Assembly: GCF_958298935.1 (NCBI RefSeq)
Contig: NC_084921.1
Span: forward strand, 37,405,501 to 37,469,500
Length of the DNA: 64,000 nt
DNA from: Phragmites australis
Taxonomy: Eukaryota; Streptophyta; Magnoliopsida; Poales; Poaceae
Reading direction: 5' to 3'
Shown in pieces: positions 1 to 13,187 of this stretch; within the stretch, counting starts at the first letter, position 1, and each line of letters starts with the position of its first letter. Made by a program: the position numbers and the translations under genes. The notes under the pieces were generated by a model that worked only from the letters and a program-made list of their open reading frames with translations, had not been told where the DNA came from and made no database searches.

Positions 1-6
1 CAACTA

Positions 7-126
7 GGCCCATTAGGGTTGACAGCCAAACTCGGCACCTATAAATGCTCCTCTCGCTCCCAATGGCGCCGCCTTCGCCCGCCGCCTTCCCTCCTCCTCT
101 CCGTAGGCTAGGTTAGGCTAGGGTTT
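7..126 (+). promoter_or_regulatory. RPL18A core promoter: site-II-like element, TATA box, telo-box
   Basis: Three motifs stand just upstream of the RPL18A start codon. GGCCCATTA at 7-15 matches the site II/Up1 element, TATAAAT at 40-46 is a good TATA box, and TAGGGTTT at 119-126 is a telo-box in the presumed 5' leader. Site II plus telo-box is the usual combination in plant ribosomal-protein promoters and is linked to coordinated, growth-dependent expression. The spacing fits a transcription start near position 70. The motifs are read directly; their function is inferred from the family. Confidence 0.7.
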
Positions 127-142
127 CGACGAGCTCGCGAAA

Positions 143-1781
143 ATGGTGGCCTTCAGGGTAAGTGATTCTACGATTTGCTCCGTTCCTCCGATGGAAACGG
201 TTTGATCAGCGTGTCTTATTCGATTGATCTCTCCCCCGGCGCGCCCGTGTCCGTGCGCGTGTTGCAGTTCCATCAGTACCAGGTGGTGGGCCGTGCGCTG
301 CCGACGCCCGGCGACGAGCACCCCAAGATCTACCGCATGAAGCTCTGGACCACCAACGAGGTCCGCGCCAAGAGCAAGTTCTGGTGAGCCATCCTCGTCG
401 CCGCGCTTCTTGCAGGTTTTTTGAAGTATTTTTTGTTTATCATCGATGCGGGTTCTCAATGTGCGGTTCTTGCGCCCGTGCAGGTATTTCCTGAGGAAGC
501 TGAAGAAGGTGAAGAAGAGCAACGGCCAGGTGCTAGCCATCAACGAGGTACGTCGCTCGTCTTTGGCTTCTGCTATGGGTATGCTTCTTATAGGGTCTCA
601 GATTGCTCCATGTGAACGTCGCCTACCTAGAGTTGTTTAGTTAGTACGCTGTGTCCCTTGTTATTTTCACCAGTGTGGATGTGGATATCTTCCTGTTGTT
701 GGTACTGCGCTGTGAACCACTGCTAGTGTGATCTTTAGTGGGTGTTGAAGTTTCCTTAAAGATTTTAACTCGTCATCTTCGGAGATACCGAATGATTTTT
801 TTGTCTTTGGTTACCAAATTAGAGAAGTTCGTTCAATTCACCGAACTATCTCTGCCCGCCATTGTGTTCAACAAAATTTTATCTTTCTACGTGCTAATAG
901 CATATCATCTCCAGTGCGTATCTGATTTCTGCCTCGCATTCAAGTTTAAGACCAGGTTTTTTATTTGCAAGAATCAGTTTTGCTGTGATCTTGGAAAATT
1001 TGGATCTTGTTTGCTCTTTGCATTTCACCTAAAGAAAACCAGGTATCTAGATTTGTCAATGATCGAGGAATTATGATTGTGATGAATCCCAGTTTACAGG
1101 CAGGTAGGCCAATCATAATATTTTAAAATTCATTTAGCAGTTCTGAATTTGTCATTTTCCTTGGTTGTTTTTTCATGCTAGTTTTAGCCGTAGATCAAAC
1201 TTAATTGTGGCGTAGCTGGGCAGTCCTGAATGAAGATGCCTAGCAATGATTAGTTCTTCAGAATTTTTATTCCTCCGCAGACATGTAGACATATTGTTAC
1301 TTATTTTGACTCTAAAAAGTGTCAACATCTATGCGATATTGCCAGTGCTTTTTTCTCTTAAACTTCCTGTGTCGATTCACTTTTGCATCGATAGTGCTCC
1401 CTACATGTTATATCACTCACAAAAGTTATGTTGTGCCAGATCTTTGAGCGTAACCCAACAACGATCAAGAACTACGGCATCTGGCTACGCTACCAGAGCA
1501 GAACCGGCTACCACAACATGTACAAGGAGTACCGTGACACTACTCTGAATGGTGCTGTGGAGCAGATGTACACTGAGATGGCTTCTCGCCACCGCGTGAG
1601 ATCCCCTTGCATCCAGATCATCAAGACCCTGACAGTCGATTACAAGATGTGCAAAAGGGACAACACCAAGCAGTTCCACAATGCCCAGATCAAGTTCCCC
1701 CTCGTGTACCGCAAGGTCAGGCCACCAACCAGGAAACTGAAGACCACATTCAAGGCGTCGAGGCCAAACCTGTTCATGTGA
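143..1781 (+). CDS. RPL18A: 60S ribosomal protein L18a (eL20)
   Basis: Structural protein of the cytosolic large ribosomal subunit. Four coding exons join in frame: 143-157, 268-383, 484-547 and 1440-1781, giving 178 residues, the normal eL20 length. The first coding exon is only five codons (MVAFR), an arrangement common in plant ribosomal-protein genes. All junctions are GT-AG. Recognisable stretches are [13 protein letters not shown] near the N terminus, [20 protein letters not shown] at the start of exon 4, and the end KASRPNLFM. The start is fixed by the short first exon and by the telo-box and TATA box upstream. Intron 3 is about 0.9 kb. No damage is visible, so this looks like a functional copy. 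It faces VPS16 tail-to-tail. Confidence 0.96.
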
Positions 1782-2725
1782 TTGGGCTGTGCTGGATGTT
1801 GTGGTTCGGTGTTTGGAAGCATTATAGTCACAAAGTTTTATGTTTGTTAAGTTTTGATGTGCTTAACCTCAGCCGTTTGATGATTCATCACCCGTTTTGA
1901 AACTTGGTGAACCATTTGAGTATCGTATTATGACTAATTGGCAGACTTCAGGCAGTGATGATCTGTTTGGAGTTGGTCGTGTTAGTTTCGTAGCTCTTCT
2001 CTCTGTAATCGCTGCTGCGTCCGCGGAAAGCAGTGTCATCGCTCTGTTCGTGTATTGAAGAACAGCCCTAAAAACTGACCGTCCCACTGCTGCTGCTGCT
2101 CCGGTGTCGTGCTCGGCGCCGGGAGCGGAGTCACACCAGCGCCACCGCTTTCAGACGTGCGCAAGGACGTGCCTGGCAAGCTAGCACGGTGCCTCGCCCC
2201 GGCGTGCCATTCCCTGATTCCTTTCCACGGCCCGGTAAAGCACGCATCGCGCGCCTCCAGCTCTGTAACGGCGCGTTCTCCCCATCGCCTACCCCGGACC
2301 GCGCCCACGTAGTCATGCTTCACCCGAGACCGTGCAAGCGTCCCAGCGCCGGCTGCATGCACGCGCCAGACGAACACGATGCCGTAGAGCTCAGAGCACG
2401 CTCATGCAGCAGTCCCATAGCACGTCTACCGACTTCCCACCAAATATTTGCTTGGAGCAACACTGCAAGATCCATAGCCAGCAAGACGACTATATTGCAC
2501 ATTTCCACTCCAGAATCCCAAACCGGTTAATGGTGATATACACATCTGCCATGGCCATGGAGAACTGCGGATCCACAATTTCTATGAACATGTATTCACA
2601 CTGGGGTTATTGCTTGATACACAGGTACACAACCAAACGAATGATAAATAAACAGAAGGCTCGGCCTGTCTAAAAATATCAGGACGCACAGCCTGATCTC
2701 AGGGCATAGAACATGATCCTGTAGC
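1782..2725. other. Convergent 3' intergenic region between RPL18A and VPS16
   Basis: These 944 bases hold the 3' untranslated parts of two converging genes. The stretch 2080-2430 is GC-rich, starts with a short CTG run near 2089-2100, and has overlapping open frames on both strands. None of these shows a recognisable domain or splice structure. I see no gene here. Confidence 0.5.
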
Positions 2726-5700
2726 TCAATATGCTCCTTGAAAGGATAGCCGATCCCGCAATGTATCAATAATGGAGGCTGCGGCGCTGTTCTGTGCTAG
2801 TGTAAGCTTGAGGCGGCCAAATAGCTCGTCACTATCATTGGCTTGTGAAGCTGCATCTGCAGCTTCCTTTGCCATGCCCATCCGTGCATATGCCTACACA
2901 AAAACAATGGCAGGTTTATTATATGTTCGCACTTGTCAGCATCATTTTCTAATTCTCTAAATCTTATCAAGGAAATCATTGGTCTTTGCTGATCTATTAA
3001 AGTATCAAGTAAGCTAAGGGACTGTATACGTTGGCTATTGGCCATCTACTATTTGATACATCTGGAAACAGATTACAACCCAGAAGTCCTCCACAAGGTA
3101 TATATAATTTTAACTTATCGATATTCTACGGCAATCTGTCAATATCAATGTGCTGAACAGTTTTTTGCGTTCCCTCATGCATATTTCCCTTATGTTTTAG
3201 TTACCAGCATGAACGGAGTTTCAAATTCTTACTAGTAACTAAATGCTTGATCTCTGAAGGAAAAAAGGAAGTAATAGCATGATCTGCCAAGCTAGATGAA
3301 ATAAAATGAAACGGAACAAAAAGAAGAAACACTACAGAAACAGCTTCTCTAATAAAGCTTATATGTTTGTAGATAACTTGCGGACTAAAATATACCTCAG
3401 ATCTTTCACGAGGATCTGTTAACTTTGGAATATATTTGAGAGCTTCAGTTTTTTGACCAGCATCAATGCATGCTTCCACGAAAGGTTTATAACCTGTAAG
3501 TTGAAATTGAGACTTATTATACTCAAACGAGGCATAGAAAATATGAAGCAAGGTACTATCATAATGAAGCAATATTCTTAAGTTGGAGTTTATCCAATGA
3601 AGATAACACATTACTGGAATATAAGGTAATATCTACATCACAACTACAGGGTTCAGATCAGCCCTCAGCTGAAGTTAAGCAGTAAAAAGGAAAACTACAG
3701 CGGACCTTACACAAAAGACTACATTCTAAAGCTAAGCAATCTTTGAGTGTTGATTGTCGCATAGAATATACATGCTCACTCCCATAGAAGAAGCATGAAT
3801 TTCAATATTTATTCAATATAAACTCACAACTTATGAAATAAAAACTGATATAAATAAACTCACCTCCTGGCGGTCTTTTCTCTTTTGAAAATTTTTCCAA
3901 AGCATCCCAATTCCCAACTGTAGCTAGAGCACATGTTTTGAGCCAGTACCACCTCTTATCAGGAACCTGTGCAGCATTAGGGCCATCAGAAAGACTAGAA
4001 TACAATATTAATTCGACAGGTTCTTATGTTGGAAAAATATTTGAATACCTTGAATTCCGACTTCACTTTAAGTGCAGCTCGCTCATTTCCCATTGCAATA
4101 CAGGTTTTGATTGTATCACTAACGCTAGAACCCACAAATATTGCCTGCTTCGTGGAAACTTCAAGTTCATGCTGTGATCTGGAATGAAGACAAACAAAGA
4201 ATTATTAAGCAGGAAGTCACACACATGGTTTAACCCCAGAATTGTCTACAGCACGGAATCCAGTAAAAGACAAGCTAGCATCTCTCCAGACTGCCTCTAT
4301 GAAAGTCCCAACCTATCTAATTCCAGTACCTTATCTGATTGGCTAACCAAAAGTCTAGTAAACCTAAAATGCCAGTTCACCAAAAAAAGAATGAAGAAGA
4401 TGGTCTAAATAGAACAATAATAGGGAAAGAAGAAATCAAAGCTTTTAGACCAAGAATGACCAAGTATTGTGAGCTGACAAGTACCAACATAACCTACACA
4501 CTGTGAAGCAAATAGATGTTTCATGCTGATTGAGTTAATAAGCACAATATCAAATCACCTTTAAGGAAGCGTATGCAATTTCAATATGCTTGGTTTCCTA
4601 AAGCTTTAACAAATTCGAGGAAGCTTTCAGAAAGAAACAGGCAGAGCAGTCTTCATAGATTTTTTTAGTCACATGATCTGCTTTAGATTCCCTATGTTCA
4701 CCATTAACCTTGCTAAACTGCTAACCACCATATTATTCCTTCCTCATAAGTGCCCCACGAAAGAAGCAATAGCATCCTCACATGACCAAATTCAGTATTA
4801 TAATAAATCCTCAATACCTTAGCAATTTGGCGTGCTCTTCAGAAGCTTTGGATTCAAAAACATGTTCCTTGGTCTCAGCAAAAAGTCTGTGGGCCTGCTC
4901 AATGAGCCTCACTTGTGGACCATGGAGAGGAGACCCCTTGCTTGCCATGGGATTCCTCTCCAATTCCCTGGACTCCTTCAACAAAAGAAAGGCGGCATCC
5001 TGCAATTGCTCTCGGTAGTTTAGGCAAGTGAATTTGCTATGTTAAGAAGTAAACTTCGGCTAGCAGATACTGCATTTTGTAATATGATAATTTATCCGGT
5101 ACATCTACCAGCAGATCTTGTAAAAGAATTATACAGGATGATGGAACTAACTGCTAAAGTGTGTATATTATGAAAAGGCAAAATGGTGTGCTACTGAACA
5201 GGAAATAATTTGGAAGGCAGTATGTATGTAGCACAAATTAGATATACAAGAATTGACAGATCATCGTATATGCAACCTACTTGGAGTCTCCCAGTCGATA
5301 GAAAGAAGTCCTTCAAAGCTTCATGCTTAGAATGTCTACAAGCAAAATAGAGATATTCAACCATGTAGAAACAAATTTATACAGTAAAAGGAGCAACCAG
5401 AAACATGAGGGCATCACCTTGCATATGCCATAAACAAATCTCGAGCCAAAGGCCTCGCATTGATTACACCGAAAAAATCCAATGGAGCATTCTGTAACAT
5501 AAGATTATTGTTACAGAACATTAACAATAAACATGAGAGAGGGAGCACTTTCAGTTAAGGTTTCTGAAAAATAGTTCATAAGTGACCAAAACCAACACAT
5601 CAATCTTGTCTGGTTGCTTGTATCAGTTACCAACCACTGAACCTTGTCTGGAAATATCAATCTTTTACAGGAGGGGAGAAGGTTTACCTTCTCTACAGCT

Positions 5701-8700
5701 ACCTTCTGCCAGATGTGGAATAGCACAAGGTACACAAGATCAGTATCACCGCTCTCAATTGCCTTTGATAATGCTTTGTCTTGTTCGTCGATGCTTAGCA
5801 ACAAGGGAATCTGTGAAAAGCGCAACAAATTTCAAATTTCAGATGATTTCTAATGCAACTTTTGTACTAGAGATGCACTAACTCTTTTCCTTTTTACTTA
5901 TGCATGCTAGATTTCCTACACTTACTGAAGAATATCTCACATCCTTATATAATCATTGGTCTACTATACTAGCATCTCATACGACATAAAACCAGATAAA
6001 GTTGTCACAAACTCAGAATAGCTCATCTAACAGAAGGTAGATCTATCATCTACCTAATGGAGTATGATTATTCATACCAAAAGGTTCACATTTATCAGAA
6101 CTATTAGTATAATGATTACATCCTAATCGCATCTTCATTGCACCTGTCAGCCTGGAAGCCAATATACTGTTGTTCAGAACAGTAGTCTAAGCCACTGGGC
6201 CATTTGGATTTTGGCTGTATACTTTCATCTGTAGCATACCCAAGAACTTGAATACCTATATAATAGGGTAGAATTTTTCCAAAGAAATCATATTAGTTAT
6301 TTTCTTTTAATATTCCACTTTTTCATCTATGTTTAGTAGAGAATATCATGTTTATGCATGATTCGGACATACAATCGGTTGCATCGTATCCACTTGGGCA
6401 CCAGCACAAAAGAAATCTTGCCTGCTTTGAAGATTGGGACTCATGATCGACAAGCATAGCAGCCAACCTTCGCCGGGCACTGTTATCTGCATGAGCTGCC
6501 ACTGCAGCATATGATATCCCTTTGCATAACCTGAGCTGAGACAGAAAGAACATGCAATGATGTAAAACAGGGAAATATAACTGTAATAGCATATGCATTT
6601 ACCAGGTAATAATATCAACTATAAGTTTGAGAACTGAGCGATAGCTCGGTTGGTAGAGTCTCCCATCAAGGTGGCCGCCCACCCGGGCTCGAACTGCGTG
6701 CTCGCAAAAGTGGGTACCTCCCTGAGATTTCTGGCTAGCGTGTTCTGAGCCGGCCAGGGTTCAGTACCCACTTCCTTAGGAGCAATGCCAGGGGATGTCT
6801 CTCCCCGTGGTCAAGTTCCTTTTTTAATATCAACTCTAAGTTTGAGTCTGACTGTAGTGAACACAAACCTTATCAAGCAAACCCTCAAGAAGGACTGTAT
6901 CTGGAATAGTAGCTGATGCTGTTATCTTCTCACACGCCCAATGCATTATCACAACCTCCTGTGAAATATTTGAGGTACAAATGGAAATGATATTACATAA
7001 CCAAGTAAATTTATGATAAGCAATGCAGGGAAATCACAACATTACACCATCATTACAATATCAAGTAGGACTAACTGGTTTGATTAAGTTGAAAGTAATT
7101 TTGATGTGCATATTCCCATAAAAAAAGTCGTTGTACATATGGAAAGTGGAACAAAGTCATGTAATGCTTAGAACCTAAAAGTGGGGCAACTTGTACTTCT
7201 AAGCTTATGCCTAGAAGGTACAGTATTTGTCCACAACAAAGCAAATTTTCAGATAAAAAAGTGCAGTAGAAGAAAAAGGAGGTTACCGGATTCAGGTTAA
7301 GGTACTCAGAGATGCGGAGTGCCAAAAGGTGCTGATTAGCATTAATCAGGCGTCCAATGAGCACCGGTGCAGTAAGCAACTAAGGAAAACAGCAGAGAGA
7401 CAACTAAATCAAGAAATAAAGGCTAACAACGATAGAAGATAATGTACATTAGAGAACTTAAAAGGCAACACAAACCTTGTACTGCTGAACGGTAAGTGGC
7501 ATCCCAATCTCAGAATCACGAACAGCATTTAAAACACGTAGCATTTTGCACATTTCTTGAAAGCGTTCATGTGAAAATCGACTGCCAAAGCCAACTGGGT
7601 ATCAATGCCAAGTTCAAATATCAGCAATTAAGTATTCTAGACAAAGGAACACCACTATACAAAAAGCTTTCCGAGCAAGGTAATGGTCAGCGGTACTAGT
7701 TAATAGAATTTCAGAGTTTGGTGGAATAAAAACATTGAGCTATAACATTATAATCTTGCAAGATGAGGTGCCAAAGCAGCAGAATGGCACTGAGTCCACA
7801 ATAAGAGATACAGCATGTGCCACTACAGCGTTTGTTGTTGGCCACAAGGCATATGAAATGCGGTTGACTAATTCAGAGGGCCTGAAAGGAGTCGTGTTAT
7901 TAATGGTCTGTTTGGGCTAAAATTTTAACTAGCCTCTTAAGCAATCTAGGCAAAATGTGCAAGCTACTAGGTACACAATAAGATGAAACTCGATAAGTGG
8001 AGAAGATTATATTGTAGCAGAAAAGGCAATCAGCTTCTCTGAAACACGATGTTTTTTCATGTGATTTTTAAACAAAAGCTCAACTACTCAAGTATCTTCT
8101 CATTTGAATGTCCAGTTTCTTCAACACTTCAACTACTGTCACGTCTCTACACAAGACAAGATTTGGCTGGAAACCACATAATTAAAAAAATCCATCAAGC
8201 ACTGTGCTTGACTTTCCAGCGGAGCTACTTATGTGAACTTAAAATTTAAAATGTGCACCAGAATACCAGTCAAGGTTATATTGGATTCTTGAACAACTAC
8301 ATCCAGATGTTAGCAAGTAAGGTGGAAATTAAACACCACGACTTACAAATGGGAAAAATAGTACTAATGATAAAGTAATCAAATATAGCACCATAAAAGG
8401 GATAAACATTAACCTGCAGAAAGCTAGGCCATAGGTAGCAGCTCTTAGTAATGCGCGCTGTCGTGAAGCATCAAACTCATGGCCAGCAGCGTCAATACAA
8501 GCCTCAATTGCCTCAGGCAATGAAGAAGATATTAGCTGATAGTTGTCATAAGCCTGCAAGCGTGGATTATTGTTAATGCCCTGCTTATGGTTAACACAAG
8601 ATGAGATAAAAATAATGTCCCAAATGACCAACAATATTTTTCTGTGATACTTGTCTACTTGAGATGATGACAAACTCTGATATAATTTGCAAGTTGCAGA

Positions 8701-11700
8701 TACAGAATGCCATAAGGTGAAGCATAAGCAAAGAGGCCAAGATGTGCTATAAATACAGATGCTACCAAGCTGAAAAATGATAGGTAGGATGGTCGAATAT
8801 GAACCATTGATGTTGTATCGTTGGGGTGGGGTGCGAGATTGGGACACAGGGAGCACCATGTAAAATATATATCGAATTTGGACTATGTAACATTCAGCAC
8901 TGCTACCCACTAACTTCTTATAAAACAGAACTTTGATATTATGAGGCCGGATCAGCCAAGTAAGTTAGTTTGTAAGATCACTTCATTGATGCATTAAAAG
9001 GACCCCACCTGGAACATGATTACATAACCTCCTTTTGCAGTGAACTTATCATCATACTATTAAGCTTACACATGTTATTGTGATCTACCATAAAAAGCGA
9101 TTTAAATTATACGAGCCTTATCTTCACAACGGTTGTTTAGTAGTTTAATTAGGGAAGTATTTTCCCTATTTGTTTTGGCAGTTTGTGTGGAAGCGGCCCT
9201 TAGGTTCAACCAGTCGGCACTCTATTTCAAGGGGAATATAAAGCAATTTTTTGAGTTTTATTCAAAAAAAATTCCTAGTGTCAGCTCAGCATTTGATCAC
9301 AAGCTAGCTCATACAACATGTATTTAGTGGGAAAACAGTACCATGCCTAAGGCCCTTAATCACTAAGCTAGCAGCATGGGTATAGCTGATGCTTGTATAC
9401 TAGTATAAGATAAACGAGCTACAAAAGTAAAAATGATGTTTAAGTTTTTACCCTCAGGTCACAATTTATCTACATAACCAAAGGAGCTACCAAAACCAAA
9501 TGGACTATGAACAGTACCTTTGCACTTTGCCTGTCATAGTGATCTCGAGCATCATACAGCAATGCTGCCGGTGACATGCTTCCAATGCCAAAAATTAACG
9601 TAGTAGAATCTGGGACTCGATGTAGAAATTCCATACTTGAATTTGAGAGGATTCTTACACCATCACACTCAGGAATGAGTTTTATGGGTTCATCATAATT
9701 ATACTGCACAGGATCTCCATTTGGACCAACCATCAAAAGCACTTCAGGCCAGTAAAGGAGTACGCTGTCCAACCCACACCAAGCTATTTGGTCCGGTGGC
9801 AATGCAGACTACAAGGTAACAAAAATGTTAACTGATGAACACATGTGTAAAAATGTGATGATGCCACTTTAAGAATGAACACAAAATATCACAAAAAGGC
9901 ACAAGTATATCAAAACTAGAATAATATGCTGAAATTCTTTCACAATTGCTTAAAATGAACAAATATAGCTCCAAATACCTATCTATAAAAACGTTTATGA
10001 ATTTCCATTTGATCTTTTCCTGGCCCTCTGCACACCACTATTACCCAAGCACCAATACTCAAGCCACTGGAGCTATTGACAAGAAAAAAAATAAAACATA
10101 AAATTTGAACCGCTTGCATGTTACGCACTCTCTCCCTAACCACCTCAAGATGATGATATTAATAATAATCTGAAAAAAAGATTACAATTAATACCAATGA
10201 TTTCAGTACCATAATAAAGCCAGAGGAACAAAGAATATGAAAAATCAAACATGGTGATGGTTAACTCTGTGCACATAATATGCTTTTGCAAGGAATATAC
10301 ATACAGTTCAAATTCCAACTTTATAATGCAATATGTTCGGTTATGCAAGCAAGATTCGGTTCACTTTGGTGAATAAAAAAGACAAGGAAATTTTGACACA
10401 GCAGCAAAATAGCTCTTGCTTAATTATTTCTATGATTAGTCTAGTTCCCGTCTTCAAATTTGACTGATCTCCTGCCACTTTTTTTCCAAAAGAAAAACTT
10501 TCTATCTTCAAATCATGCAAAATATGTTGGAATTACAGTGTTCTAAAAAGCGCCAGGCACTAGGCAGGTGGAAGGTTGGTTCCTAAGCTCCTAATTGGGG
10601 ATAAGCGGCCATCAGGCACTACGTGGGAGGGCGGCATCCAACGCCTAGGTGGGCTAGGCAGCCATCTTCTAGAACAGAGGTTGGAAACTGTAATTAAAAA
10701 AATTTGTGCTTGCAAGGACTGAAAAAAATGCAATATTCATCACAGACACAGCTATCTCCTATAAAAAGTTCGCCAGCAACCCATCAATAAGAGTCATAAC
10801 TAAAAATGTTGGTTCTAAGACACAATAAAGCACACCATAAACTAGTAAACAAGTTTAAACACATTCAGAATAATTTTTATGCAAGAAAATGCATCGGTTT
10901 TAACCTCCCTACCCATTCAGCTAACCACAATGCAAATCAATCTAAATAGCTTGATAATTTAATTATTTTTTGAAGGCTAGATGCTTAGATCCGCCAATTC
11001 ATTACTGGAGGTTGAATAAACGCACCAAAATGTAGCTCAGACACATACAAAGCAGTTCAGTAAGCTAAGCAACTTACATCACACTCATACTCGAATATGA
11101 TCCTGGAGAAATCTGTGGGGATTACGAGCAGGCGCCCATCATGTGCAAATACTGCAAGAAGCTTCCCGTTGGGTGACACTGCCATCTTCTGCACGGGTCC
11201 AATCTCCAGCTCCTCCCCGAGCACCTGCACGCCATCCTCATCGACCGCCAGCATCCGGTCGCCAACAGCAAGCAGCACCTCTGGGCTCCCAGACATGACA
11301 AACTGCGGCTCCACCACGGCCATGCACAGCACCTGCTCCTCATCACCTACGCCAGGGTCGGCGAGCTCGCGGGGGTGAGGGTCGGTGGCCTCGATGTCGG
11401 TGGTCACCACGACGCGGTTGTCCTCAGTGAGGACGGCTACACCTCCGCCCCAGAATACAGCGTCGGCGACGCCGCCGGAGGCCGGCGGGAGCAGGGGCAC
11501 GGGGTTGGAGCTAGGGCTGGGCTGCAGATCGGGGAGGCGGAAGCGAAGGAGGGAGCCATCGGAGAGGAGGGCGAGGAGGCTGAGGGAGCTGGAGAAGGCG
11601 AGGGAGTGGAGTCGGGGAAGGAGGGGTGGCCAGGGCGCGGAGGCGATTGGGTGGCCGGAGGAGGAGAAGAGGAGGAGGCGGCGGCGCGAGGGCTCAGAGT

Positions 11701-11941
11701 GGAGCTGTACGATCTTGGAGTCGTCGCGGACGGCGGCGATCGGGCCGCCGAAGGGCGCGGCGGCTACGATGTGGGTGGAGAGGTCGAGGCGGCCGATCAC
11801 AGCACCGCCGCCGGAGGAGGAGGAGGTGGTGGCGGTGGTTGCCGGGGCGGACCAGGGGAGCGGGGAGTAGAGAGTGATGCGGCGGTAGAAGCGGTCGGAG
11901 AGGAGGTCCCACTCCGCCGCGACGGAGACGGAGGAGGACAT
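2726..11941 (-). CDS. VPS16: Vacuolar protein sorting-associated protein 16 (VACUOLELESS1 homologue)
   Basis: Core subunit of the HOPS and CORVET tethering complexes, which act in fusion at the vacuole and late endosome; the Arabidopsis homologue VCL1 is essential. Fifteen coding exons join in frame: 11078-11941, 9518-9808, 8414-8553, 7476-7581, 7287-7379, 6869-6958, 6422-6535, 5703-5810, 5418-5491, 5281-5335, 4818-4999, 4049-4178, 3864-3966, 3396-3493 and 2726-2893. They give 871 residues, close to the 858 of the Arabidopsis protein. Exons 1-2 encode the N-terminal beta-propeller (Vps16_N); exons 3-15 encode the helical Vps16_C region, with [31 protein letters not shown] and [13 protein letters not shown]. 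It ends with LSFQGAY. Intron 7 has a GC donor; all other junctions are GT-AG. Intron 6 carries a SINE and intron 1 a MITE-like element. The reading frame is undamaged. Confidence 0.95.
6421..6422 (-). other. GC splice donor of VPS16 intron 7
   Basis: On the minus strand exon 7 ends with CAG at 6422 and the intron starts GCAAGA, so the donor is GC instead of GT. The acceptor is a normal AG before 5810. The junction keeps the frame and gives the conserved order Ser-Lys-Gln then Pro-Leu-Leu-Leu seen in other plant VPS16 proteins. The surrounding donor context is strong, as is usual for GC-AG introns. Confidence 0.8.
6632..6825 (+). mobile_element. tRNA-derived SINE (Au-like) in VPS16 intron 6
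   Basis: The element starts with a tRNA-like head: an A box (TAGCTCGGTTGG) at about 6642-6653 and a B box (GGCTCGAACTG) at about 6686-6696. It ends in a T-rich run at 6819-6825. The flanks are near-perfect 21-base direct repeats at 6611-6631 and 6826-6846, differing at one base, as expected for target-site duplications. Its length of about 190 bp, the RNA polymerase III box spacing and the 3' T run fit the Au SINE type of grasses. It lies antisense to VPS16, inside the intron between exons 6869-6958 and 6422-6535. The Au assignment is from memory of the family and not from a search. Confidence 0.85.
10539..10676. mobile_element. Short MITE-like element in VPS16 intron 1
   Basis: A 138-bp GC-richer island lies in AT-rich intron 1. 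Its ends are inverted copies of TGTTCTA (10539-10545 and 10670-10676), and GCCTAGG-type words recur inside. This suggests a small non-autonomous DNA element, but no clear target duplication is seen and no superfamily can be assigned. Confidence 0.4.
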
Positions 11942-12350
11942 CGCGGGGCGGGAGGGGCTTCGGTCGCCGGCGGCCGGATCGCGCGCGAGCGGCCGGGTGG
12001 GGGGACGAGGGGGACTCGGGGATCGAGTTCACGACGGTTTGGCCGCTGACATTGGGGACGGGCGTCGGCGAACGCAGCGTCTGTGGTCTGAGTTCGCCCG
12101 TGGACTGTGTTCACAGGCGGTCGGTCCATGGGAATTGGTGTGGTGACGTAGGCAGACAGGTGGGCCTTGTCCAGCCCGGGGCGACGCCATCGACGAGGGC
12201 CGAGCTAACGGCAGCGTGGTCGGCGCAGGCCCGCGCACTTGCCATGAGTTGGCGCGGCCCGCCAAGGTTACACTGCCGCCTGCCTTGACGAATCCATGGA
12301 CTGACGGGCGACGACGACAATCCCGTTCTGCAACAAAGAGCGAACATTAG
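11942..12350 (-). promoter_or_regulatory. VPS16 5' flank, GC-rich
   Basis: About 400 GC-rich bases upstream of the VPS16 start codon presumably hold its 5' leader and TATA-less promoter. Open frames on both strands here reflect base composition. No specific element was recognised. Confidence 0.4.
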
Positions 12351-13187
12351 GTTGGTATTTGGTTGGAGGGATCAAATCTAGATGGGATGGTTATATTCTT
12401 GGTTTTTTACTCATTCAATTGTTTGGTTGTAAGGATAATATGAATAGGGTCGTCTAATAAAAAAGAATATTATCTAAAGATGATGAATGAATTGAGCCAC
12501 GAACACGAAAAAAAGCCAGACGAAATCATCCACGTTCCTCGTCGAGACACCTCGCCATTGCTAGCGTGTTGTCTGTACATGTTTCTTCATGTTTTTAATT
12601 TAACTCTCAATTTTATCTGGAAGTACAAAAGTAATCTAAATATTCTAAATATTTTCAGAGCACATTAGAGCTCATTAGCAACCCGTTTTAATTGATTTGA
12701 TAAAAAAAATCTTAAACCAATATTTAATTAAAATTCTCTAAATAAGCCTACTTTTATAAATTCCAAATATTTTAATGTCTCAAATAAATTCCAAAAAATC
12801 TTAAAAAATCACTAATCTCATGTGATTTACTAATTTATAAAAATATTTTAAGCCTAAGTTATTTGGTAAAAAAGTGAATTCATTTGTAATGCTTTATTTA
12901 TATGTATTTTTATCATTTCATATGATATTATCTTTTTAATTTAAATTTAAATTTAAATAAATTCAAATATGCATAAAACCTACCATCAAGAGTAAGTTCA
13001 CCAAAAGATTATCATAACCAATTCAGATCATCTAATCCATCCAACTAAACAGAAAATTAACTTATCATATCCACTCTAATGCTACTAACCAAACAAAAAA
13101 GTAGCTTATCGTATCCGTTCAACTAACAGAAAATTAGATCATCATATCTCGAAAATAAGGATGGCACTATTCCATTTAACCTTAGAG
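12351..13187. repeat. AT-rich MITE-like DNA
   Basis: An AT-rich tract starts near 12355 with a TTTGGTTGG-type end and has reverse-oriented counterparts (CTAACCAAAC, CCAACTAAAC) at about 13039-13096. This suggests one or more decayed non-autonomous DNA transposons. Exact borders and target duplications could not be fixed. No gene is seen. Confidence 0.35.

Noticed and set aside
2036..2530. Overlapping 60-113 codon frames on both strands
   Set aside because: GC-rich intergenic sequence, no domain, no splice signals, located between two gene 3' ends.
8329..8910. 193-codon minus-strand frame
   Set aside because: It is VPS16 exon 3 (8414-8553) read through into both flanking introns; the spliced model explains the coding part.
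11375..12049. 224-codon plus-strand frame rich in Gly/Glu/Arg
   Set aside because: Antisense of VPS16 exon 1; low complexity caused by GC-rich codon bias.
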